A stretch of 8,179 bases of DNA, taken from NCBI GenBank assembly GCA_945870475.1, contig CAMBSR010000094.1, positions 1-8,179 on the forward strand. The letters are read 5' to 3'. Of the stretch, positions 1 through 5,409 are shown one piece after another; within the stretch, counting starts at the first letter, position 1, and each line of letters begins with the position of its first letter. Both the position numbers and the translations under genes were made by a program. The stretch comes from Phycisphaera mikurensis NBRC 102666. Lineage in GTDB: Bacteria > Planctomycetota > Phycisphaerae > Phycisphaerales > SM1A02. The notes beneath the pieces are model-generated. The model saw nothing but the letters and a program-made list of their open reading frames with translations. It was not told the DNA's origin and did no database searches.

Positions 1-3000
1 GTGGCCAGGTGCTGCGCCGCGTCCTCGATGCCGATCACGCGGTCGACCACCAGCTGCGGCGAGCCGCGCGAATGGTCGAGCCGCGCCACCATCACCACCA
101 CGCGGTCCTGCTGCATCAGTTCGCCGTAGGTGGCGAAGGTCTGCGCGAAGAGCACGCCCTCGATGGCCGTGGCCTGGTCGGCGATCGTGAACATGGCCAT
201 CCGCTGCCCGGCGCTCTTGCCGGTCTTGGCGACCACGGCGCGCACGCGCGTCAGCATGCCGCCCACCACCACGGAGGCGTCCTGCGGCATCTGCGCCACG
301 CGCTCCACGGAACCGGAGCAGAACGTGGCAATCTCGTCCTTGTACTGGTCGAGCGGGTGGCCGCTCACGTGGAAGCCCAAGGCCTCCTTCTCGTAGGCGA
401 GCGCCTGCATCCGCTCCCACGCGGGCACCTTGCGGAGCGTGGTCGCCGGCGCGGCGGCGCCCGCGGGCGCAGAGCCCTCGAAGTCGCCGAAGAAGGTCAT
501 CTGGCCGACGCGGCGGTCCTCGTTCTTGGTCTGGCCGCTGCGGATGGCGTCCTCGATGGTGGCCACGAGCGCCGCGCGCTCCTCCACGCCGTGCAGGCTG
601 TCGAACGCCCCGCCCTTCACCAGCGCCTCGATGGTGGCGCGGTTCACGGTGCGCAGGTCCACGCGGTCGCAGAAGTCGAAGAGGTCCTTGAAGCGGCCGC
701 CCTTCTTCCGCTCCGCGATGATGGCCACGATGGCGTTCTCGCCCGAGCCCTTGATGGCCTTGAGCCCGAAGCGTACGTGGCCGTGCACGCCGTCGTGCGG
801 CTCGCCCTCGGCGTAGACCACGGAGAAGTCTGCATCGGAAAGGTTGACGTCGGGCGGACGCACCTCCACGCCAACGTGCGCACGCGCGTCGGTGGAATCC
901 GGGAACACCGTGCGCCGGCATTCGTCCAGGTAGACGGCCCAGTCCTCCACCTTCTGCGCCTGGCTCTCGAAGGTGAGCACCGCCGCCATGAAGTGGTTGG
1001 GGAACCAGGTCTTCAGGTACGCGGTCTGGTAGGCCACGATGGCGTAGCCGGTGGAGTGGCTCTTGTTGAAGCCGTAGCCCGCGAACTTCACGATCAGGTC
1101 GAAGAGCTCGCCCGCGCGCCGCGCGTCCACGCCGCGCGTGCCGGCGCCCGTCACGAACTCCTCGCGCGTGGAGTTGATGAGCTTCTCGTTCTTCTTGCTG
1201 ATGGCCTTGATGACCGTGTACGCCTGGCGGAGCGCGATGCCGCCCAGGAGGTGCAGGACCTGCATGACCTGCTCCTGATAGACCATGATTCCGTAGGTCT
1301 CGGCCAGGAGAGGGTCCACCGCCTCGTGCACCGCGGGCACCGGCTGCTTGCCGTGCTTTCGCGCGTTGTAGTCGGGGATGAGGCTCATGGGCCCCGGACG
1401 GAAGAGCGCGTTGGCCGCGATCAGGTCCTCCAGGCGGTCCGGCTGCATGTCCGAGAGCAGGCGACGCATGCCGCCCGACTCGAACTGGAACACGCCGCCC
1501 GTGTCCGCGCGCCGGAACGTGCCCAGGACACGCTGGTCCTCGAGCGGGATGCGGTCGAGGTCCAAGGGATGCGGGCCGCCGTCGCCCGGCTCACGGCCGA
1601 CGCCGCGATAGATGGCCTCCTCGGACATGGAGTCGCGCACCAGCTTCTTGGCAAGCTCGATGGTGGAGAGCGTGCGCAGGCCAAGGAAGTCCATCTTCAG
1701 GAGGCCGGCCTTCTCGCAGAGCGGGCCTTCCCATTGCGTCACCACTTCGTCGCCGCCGCCGGTGGAACGGCAGAGCGGGACGATGTTGTCGAGGGGCTGC
1801 GTGGCGATCACCACGCCGGCGGCGTGGATGCCCTGCGTGCGCGCATGGTTCTCGAGCTCCTTCGCACCGTCGACCACGCGCCGCACGGTCTCGTCGGCGT
1901 CGTAGGCGGCCTGGAAGTCCGGGCTCTGCGCGAACGCCTTCTCGAAGGTCATGTCCGGCGCTTCCGGCACCAGGTTCGAGATGCGCTGCCCTTCCGCGGG
2001 CGGCAGGCCCATGACGCGCGCCACGTCCTTGATGGCGTTCTTCGCCTTCAGGCGTCCGAAGGTGGCGATCTGCGCCACGTGGCCGTACTTCTGGCGAACG
2101 TGCTGGATGACCGCGCCGCGGCCGTTCTGGCAGAGGTCGATGTCGATGTCGGGGTATTCGCTGCGGTCCGGGTCGGTGAAGCGCTCGAAGAGCAGGCCGT
2201 AGCGCACCGGGCACGCGTTCGAGAGGCCGAGCACGTAACCCACCATGGTGCCGACGCCCGAGCCACGCGCGGTGGCCGGGATGCCGTTCTGGCGCGCCCA
2301 GTTGACGAAGTCCCACACGATGAGGAAGTAGGCGCTGATGGCCTTGTCGGCGAGCACCTTGAGCTCGCGCTCGGCGCGCGCGCGCACGGCGGGCGTGATG
2401 CCGTCGACGCCGTAGCGCCAGATGAGGCCGGCTTCGGAAAGATCGCGCAGCGCGCGGTCGCAGTCGGCGCGCAGCTCGGCCTCGGTGACGTCGGCGTCCT
2501 TGGTGGCATCGAAGGGCAGCAGCTCGATGGTGCGGCAGTAGCCCTTGAACCACTCGGTGAGGTCGCCGTCCTTCTTCGGGTCGTACTTCGGCTTGCGCCC
2601 GCCGTGGCGGATCCGCACCACCGGCGCGTACTTCATGTCCTTCGGGAGCGTGACGTTGCAGCGATCGGCGATGCGCAGCGTGTTCGCGAGCGCCTCGCGC
2701 TCGGCGTCGTCCTCGGAGAAGAGCTCGTGCATCTCCTGCGGGCTCTTGACATAGAGGCCCTCCGGGTAGCGGATGCGGTCCGGCACGTCCTTCGTCTTCC
2801 CCATCGAGATGCAGCAGAGCGTGTCGTGGGAATCGTGGTCCTCCTTGCGGAGGAAGTGCGCGTCGTTGTCGCAGACGAGCGGGAGGCCGAGCTTCTTGGC
2901 GATCTTCTTGAGGAGCGGGTTGATGCGCTCCTGGTCGTCCACGTGGCGCTGGAGCTCGATGTAGAAGCGCGGCTCGCCGGAGGCATCGGGGCCGAAGGTC

Positions 3001-3581
3001 TCGGCGTGCCACTTCGCCTCCTCGACCGCGGCCTCCCAGTGCTTCTGCTGGTTGGTGCGGACGAACTGCTCCAGGTGGAAGGCGATGCTCGAGCCCAGGT
3101 GGCCGTTGATCGCGATCAGCCCGCGGTTGAACTCCGCGAGCGTGGTCTTGTCCATGCGCGGCTTGTAGTAGAAGCCGTTGATGAAGGCGTCGCTCGAGAG
3201 CTTGAGCAGGTTGCGCCACCCGTCCAGGTCCTGCGCCAGGAGCACCAGGTGGAAGCCGCCGTCGGCAACGCCGGTGTGGGTGCGGTCGCGACGGTCGCCC
3301 GGCGCCACGTAGGCCTCGATGCCAAGGATGGGCTTGATGCCCACCTCCTTGGCCGCCATGTAGAACTCGAGCGCGCCGAAGAGGTTGCCGTGGTCGGTGA
3401 CGGCCACCGAGTCCATGCCGAGCTCCTTGACGCGGTTCACCAGCTTCTTCAGCCGGTTGCCGCCGTCAAGCAGCGAGTATTCGCTGTGGAGATGCAGGTG
3501 GACGAAGCGAGGGCCGGATCGCTCCGCGCTGGGCGGGGCGGCCGGGGCATCCGTGCCGGGTTTCGAACTGCTCGCTGCCAT
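1..3581 (-). CDS. dnaE: DNA polymerase III subunit alpha, DnaE type (3' end outside window)
   Basis: This is the catalytic subunit of the replicative DNA polymerase, which extends DNA at the fork together with the beta clamp. About 1193 residues are visible. An N-terminal PHP domain starts with FVHLHLHSEYSLLDG (26-40) and TDHGNLFG (62-69). The polymerase core carries PDIDIDLCQNGR (477-488, catalytic D478 and D480) and KMDFLGLRTL with the third catalytic Asp, D631. LLFERF precedes the first motif. A helix-hairpin-helix stretch (NRATIEALVKGGAFD, about 979-993), a probable clamp-binding motif QMTFF (1027-1031) and an OB-fold (from about 1099) follow. There is no inserted DnaQ-type exonuclease, so it is not PolC. 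The ATG at 3581 has an AGGA Shine-Dalgarno six bases upstream. The family is usually about 1150-1250 residues, so only a short C-terminal piece should be missing. The core reads GSGVGTMVGY where E. coli has GSAAGSLVAY. Identification is very secure. Confidence 0.97.
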   Translation of the reverse strand, partial: MAASSSKPGTDAPAAPPSAERSGPRFVHLHLHSEYSLLDGGNRLKKLVNRVKELGMDSVAVTDHGNLFGALEFYMAAKEVGIKPILGIEAYVAPGDRRDRTHTGVADGGFHLVLLAQDLDGWRNLLKLSSDAFINGFYYKPRMDKTTLAEFNRGLIAINGHLGSSIAFHLEQFVRTNQQKHWEAAVEEAKWHAETFGPDASGEPRFYIELQRHVDDQERINPLLKKIAKKLGLPLVCDNDAHFLRKEDHDSHDTLCCISMGKTKDVPDRIRYPEGLYVKSPQEMHELFSEDDAEREALANTLRIADRCNVTLPKDMKYAPVVRIRHGGRKPKYDPKKDGDLTEWFKGYCRTIELLPFDATKDADVTEAELRADCDRALRDLSEAGLIWRYGVDGITPAVRARAERELKVLADKAISAYFLIVWDFVNWARQNGIPATARGSGVGTMVGYVLGLSNACPVRYGLLFERFTDPDRSEYPDIDIDLCQNGRGAVIQHVRQKYGHVAQIATFGRLKAKNAIKDVARVMGLPPAEGQRISNLVPEAPDMTFEKAFAQSPDFQAAYDADETVRRVVDGAKELENHARTQGIHAAGVVIATQPLDNIVPLCRSTGGGDEVVTQWEGPLCEKAGLLKMDFLGLRTLSTIELAKKLVRDSMSEEAIYRGVGREPGDGGPHPLDLDRIPLEDQRVLGTFRRADTGGVFQFESGGMRRLLSDMQPDRLEDLIAANALFRPGPMSLIPDYNARKHGKQPVPAVHEAVDPLLAETYGIMVYQEQVMQVLHLLGGIALRQAYTVIKAISKKNEKLINSTREEFVTGAGTRGVDARRAGELFDLIVKFAGYGFNKSHSTGYAIVAYQTAYLKTWFPNHFMAAVLTFESQAQKVEDWAVYLDECRRTVFPDSTDARAHVGVEVRPPDVNLSDADFSVVYAEGEPHDGVHGHVRFGLKAIKGSGENAIVAIIAERKKGGRFKDLFDFCDRVDLRTVNRATIEALVKGGAFDSLHGVEERAALVATIEDAIRSGQTKNEDRRVGQMTFFGDFEGSAPAGAAAPATTLRKVPAWERMQALAYEKEALGFHVSGHPLDQYKDEIATFCSGSVERVAQMPQDASVVVGGMLTRVRAVVAKTGKSAGQRMAMFTIADQATAIEGVLFAQTFATYGELMQQDRVVVMVARLDHSRGSPQLVVDRVIGIEDAAQHLA

Positions 3582-3586
3582 GGACT

Positions 3587-3590
3587 TCCT
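3587..3590 (-). promoter_or_regulatory. Shine-Dalgarno of dnaE
   Basis: On the minus strand AGGA lies six bases before the ATG at 3581, in the context ACAGGAAGTCCATG. It decides the start: the next upstream ATG (3603-3601) is in another frame. Confidence 0.6.
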
Positions 3591-3602
3591 GTCGAAGGGC
3601 GC

Positions 3603-3630
3603 ATCGTAGGTGGCCGGGCGATACGATCAA
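3603..3630 (-). promoter_or_regulatory. possible sigma-70-like promoter of dnaE
   Basis: On the minus strand TTGATC (3630-3625, four of six matches to TTGACA) is separated by 16 bases from TACGAT (3608-3603, four of six matches to TATAAT). Transcription would start near 3596, giving a leader of about 15 bases that still holds the AGGA ribosome site. Both boxes are weak, and the same TACGAT word occurs on the plus strand at 3622-3627, so this is a suggestion only. Confidence 0.25.
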
Positions 3631-3638
3631 TGGCTGGC

Positions 3639-4040
3639 ATGGAAACCCGCACGATCGTCGTGAAAAACATCGAGATTGGGGGCGGCCCGAGCGGCCCCGC
3701 AGGTGGCGGCGCGGGCGGCCCCGGCGGAAACCCGCTGGCGTGGCTGCTGCGTCTGGCCTTCCGCGTGGTCATCGTGGTCCTTGCGCTTGCGATCGCGATC
3801 CCGGTGATCGTGCTCGGCGCGGGATGCCTGGTGGTGGCCGTGGTGATCGGGCTCCTCCTCTGGGGCATCCGCCGGATCTTCGGCGTGCGCGTCGGCCCGC
3901 AGGTCAGCGTGAGCGCCATGCGCGCCGGGTTCCCCGCGGGATTCCAGGCGGGCGTCCCCGCCAACGAGGAACCGCCGGTCCAGGACGGCCGCGGGGACGG
4001 CCGAGACGACGGCCGCGAGAACGTGCGCGTTCGGAAATAG
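3639..4040 (+). CDS. small glycine-rich membrane protein, unknown function
   Basis: I do not recognise a named family. The protein has 133 residues from the ATG at 3639, or 136 from an in-frame ATG at 3630; neither has a clear Shine-Dalgarno. It has three parts: a short polar start followed by a Gly/Pro-rich segment (about 14-31), a very hydrophobic stretch (about 43-77) flanked by arginines (R38, R42, R78, R79, R84), and a polar charged tail with DGRGDGRDDGRE-like repeats. The hydrophobic stretch is long enough for one long helix or a tight two-helix hairpin with P55 near its middle. The gene diverges from dnaE and converges on the aminotransferase gene. The frame stays open upstream to position 9, but that part is the antisense of dnaE. 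The clean membrane profile argues for a real gene; the start remains uncertain. Confidence 0.68.
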   Translation: METRTIVVKNIEIGGGPSGPAGGGAGGPGGNPLAWLLRLAFRVVIVVLALAIAIPVIVLGAGCLVVAVVIGLLLWGIRRIFGVRVGPQVSVSAMRAGFPAGFQAGVPANEEPPVQDGRGDGRDDGRENVRVRK

Positions 4041-4046
4041 GTTCGG

Positions 4047-4946
4047 CTACTTCACCGTCTCGCGATCGATGCGCTCGACGAGCGCCGCGCGCAGCGTGGA
4101 CGTCACGTCGCCCGGCTTGCCGGCGCCGATCGTCCGCTGCTCGACGCGCACCACCGGCAGCACGTGCCAGCTGGAGTTCGTGAGGAACACCTCGTCGGCG
4201 GCGAGCACGGCCTCGATCTCGACGCGCTCGCGCCGGATGCCGATGCCGCTTTCCTCGGCAAGCGAGAGCACGGCCGCACGCGTGATGCCGGGGAGCACGG
4301 GGCTCCGCATCGGCGAATCCTTCGGCTCCTCGCCGCGCGCCACCGGCGTCACGAGCGCGCCGTCCTTCACCAGGAACACGTTCGACACGCAGCCGCAGGA
4401 GAGCCCGCGCGTCACGTCGAACCAGAGCGCTTCCTGCATGCCCGCCGATGCCGCGCGCTGCAGCGCATGGAGCCTGGGCCAGTACCAGAGCGTCTTGTGG
4501 CCGGCGAACGGATCCGCCACGTTGAGCTGCGCATCGGCGATGCGAACGCCGATCCCCTGCTCGAAGAGCGCGGGCGGATACGGCGTGGGCGGCTGCACGT
4601 GGATGAGGACAGTCGGGTCGTGCCGCACCTCGGTGGCGCCGCGCGCAAGCAGGTTCATGTCGCCGCCCGTGAGCGTGACGCGCACGCGCGCGTGCTGCAG
4701 CGCGTTCGCCGCGAGCGTCGCCTCGCACGCATCAACGAGCGCCTCGGGGCGCAGCGTGTCGGCCAGTCCAAGCTCCTTCGCGCTCGCGCGCATCCGCTCC
4801 ATGTGCTCGAGCCCGCGGAAGATGCGCCCGTGCCGCGCCGCCATCGTCCCGAAGAGACCCACGCCGTGCTGGAACCCCGCGTCGAACGCGGAGACCGTCG
4901 CCTCGGTCATGGGGACGAACGTGCCGTTGAGCCAGGCCTGGAGCAT
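4047..4946 (-). CDS. class IV (fold type IV) PLP-dependent aminotransferase-like protein
   Basis: The 299-residue protein belongs to the family of branched-chain aminotransferase, D-amino acid aminotransferase and aminodeoxychorismate lyase. The catalytic PLP lysine is K151 in AGHKTLWYWPRLHALQ. Other family blocks are LEHMERMRASAKELGL (46-61), RVRVTLTGG (87-95), EALWFDV (172-178), SNVFLVKDG (188-196), LPGITR (218-223) and FLTNSSWHVLPVVRV (254-268). Length is normal. Two oddities stand out. The motif usually read as VTEGSxSN is LSCGCVSN (182-189), with C184 replacing the Glu that binds the pyridine nitrogen. The N-terminal GDGxFE block is GVGLFG (28-33). An extra loop of roughly ten residues (VARGEEPKDSPM, 202-213) precedes LPGITR. 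An in-frame TAG four codons upstream forces the ATG at 4946; no Shine-Dalgarno is visible. Substrate, and whether it transaminates or acts as a lyase, cannot be told from sequence. Confidence 0.9.
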   Translation of the reverse strand: MLQAWLNGTFVPMTEATVSAFDAGFQHGVGLFGTMAARHGRIFRGLEHMERMRASAKELGLADTLRPEALVDACEATLAANALQHARVRVTLTGGDMNLLARGATEVRHDPTVLIHVQPPTPYPPALFEQGIGVRIADAQLNVADPFAGHKTLWYWPRLHALQRAASAGMQEALWFDVTRGLSCGCVSNVFLVKDGALVTPVARGEEPKDSPMRSPVLPGITRAAVLSLAEESGIGIRRERVEIEAVLAADEVFLTNSSWHVLPVVRVEQRTIGAGKPGDVTSTLRAALVERIDRETVK

Positions 4947-5017
4947 GGCGGAAGGCTAGCGGCTCCCGGGGGCGCCGCCACCCGGCCGCGGCCCGCCCGG
5001 GGGCATCAGCCTTGACG

Positions 5018-5038
5018 ACATGGGCACCAAAGCCATGT
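5018..5038. repeat. palindromic element CATGG-N-CCATG, copy 1
   Basis: ACATGG and CCATGT form a perfect 6-bp inverted repeat around nine bases. The word TGACG flanks it on both sides (5013-5017 and 5038-5042). A related copy occurs at 5112-5133. It could be an operator or part of a mobile-element end; the sequence alone does not decide. Confidence 0.4.
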
Positions 5039-5111
5039 GACGCGTGTTGACGGGGGCACGCAAGTGGTTGCGGTGGGCGTGCGGGTGTCGGCTACCGCAC
5101 AACGCGCTCTT

Positions 5112-5133
5112 CATGGCTACCTGTTACCCATGT
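5112..5133. repeat. palindromic element CATGG-N-CCATG, copy 2
   Basis: CATGG (5112-5116) and CCATG (5128-5132) form an inverted repeat around 11 bases. Its reverse complement matches copy 1 over ACATGGG and AGCCATG with a two-base length difference in the middle. Because each copy is nearly symmetrical, the pair can be read as direct or inverted. Confidence 0.4.
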
Positions 5134-5294
5134 GCCCGGACGGCGCGCAGGCCGCCTCCGGCGTTGGCCGAGTGTTCTACTCGTTGGGATTCGCTCGTCT
5201 AGAGATGCAATTCCCGGGGCCGACGAAATGTGCTCGTTGCGATGAACGCAATCGGAGCGCACTCCTAACACAACTCCGTGATGGCGTTCCCCTC

Positions 5295-5371
5295 GCACGC
5301 GTCGCTCAACGAACAGAGCATCGGTCTTCGGAACCGAAGAAAGAACCAGGCACCGCCCGGGTCCGCGTGCT
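5295..5371 (+). pseudogene. tRNA-Arg(TCG)-like cloverleaf with abnormal T arm, probably a degenerate tRNA gene
   Basis: The segment folds as a tRNA with every element in register. The acceptor stem GCACGCG (5295-5301) pairs perfectly with CGCGTGC (5364-5370). T8 is at 5302. The D stem is GCTC/GAGC (5304-5307, 5316-5319) around an 8-base loop, followed by A26 at 5320. The anticodon stem is TCGGT/ACCGA (5321-5325, 5333-5337) with loop CTTCGGA, giving anticodon TCG at 5328-5330 after the invariant T33. The variable region is five bases. The T stem GAACC/GGGTC (5343-5347, 5359-5363) has one mismatch, and its loop is 11 bases instead of 7 and lacks TTCRA. G19 of the D loop is A, position 9 is C, and no CCA is encoded (TGCC follows). 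The 5' half is thus close to a normal tRNA-Arg and the 3' half is altered. It may be a decayed tRNA, or a tRNA mimic in the leader of the next gene. Confidence 0.55.
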
Positions 5372-5376
5372 GCCCC

Positions 5377-5381
5377 GGAGG
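5377..5381 (+). promoter_or_regulatory. Shine-Dalgarno GGAGG of the lipoprotein gene
   Basis: GGAGG lies 11 bases before the ATG at 5393 and 23 before the in-frame ATG at 5405, so it favours 5393 although the spacing is slightly long. Its last two bases fall in the 5' arm of the hairpin at 5380-5409. Confidence 0.5.
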
Positions 5382-5409
5382 CATGCTTCGCTATGCTTTG
5401 CAGCATGCC
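5380..5409 (+). promoter_or_regulatory. hairpin over the translation start of the lipoprotein gene
   Basis: GGCATGCT (5380-5387) and AGCATGCC (5402-5409) are perfect 8-bp complements around a 14-base loop. The loop contains the ATG at 5393. The stem takes up the end of the GGAGG ribosome site and the alternative ATG at 5405. In the transcript this could limit ribosome access; that function is inferred. Confidence 0.4.

Larger units (their letters stand above)
4947..5392. other. 446-bp intergenic region without a supported protein gene
   Basis: Upstream of the aminotransferase (to the left) and of the lipoprotein (to the right), this is a divergent control region. Open frames cross it on both strands (for example 5037-5510 plus and 5532-5092 minus), but their translations resemble no protein family I know, and the plus frame reads through the tRNA-like element as VAQRTEHRSSEP, a familiar artefact of translated tRNA genes. 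It holds two CATGG-type palindromic elements, short hairpins such as CGAGT/ACTCG (5169-5183) and TTGCG/CGCAA (5237-5251), and the tRNA-like structure. I could not pick a convincing promoter for either flanking gene. Confidence 0.6.

Noticed and set aside
1591..3219. Minus-strand frame of 542 codons inside dnaE
   Set aside because: It is out of frame with dnaE, rich in Arg, Ala, Pro and His, and overlaps conserved polymerase motifs.
9..3629. Very long plus-strand open frame antisense to dnaE, running into the membrane protein gene
   Set aside because: Its codons lie exactly on dnaE codons. In that register a stop would need TTA, CTA or TCA in dnaE, codons that a high-GC gene avoids, so the frame stays open by composition. 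The translation is low-complexity and rich in His, Arg, Val and Leu.
4069..5015. Plus-strand frames opposite the aminotransferase
   Set aside because: They are antisense to a gene with a clear catalytic lysine and family motifs; compositionally they are shadows.
5012..5040. TTGACG-17-ATGTGA as a promoter
   Set aside because: The -35 box is good but the -10 is very poor, and the bases are shared with the palindromic repeat.
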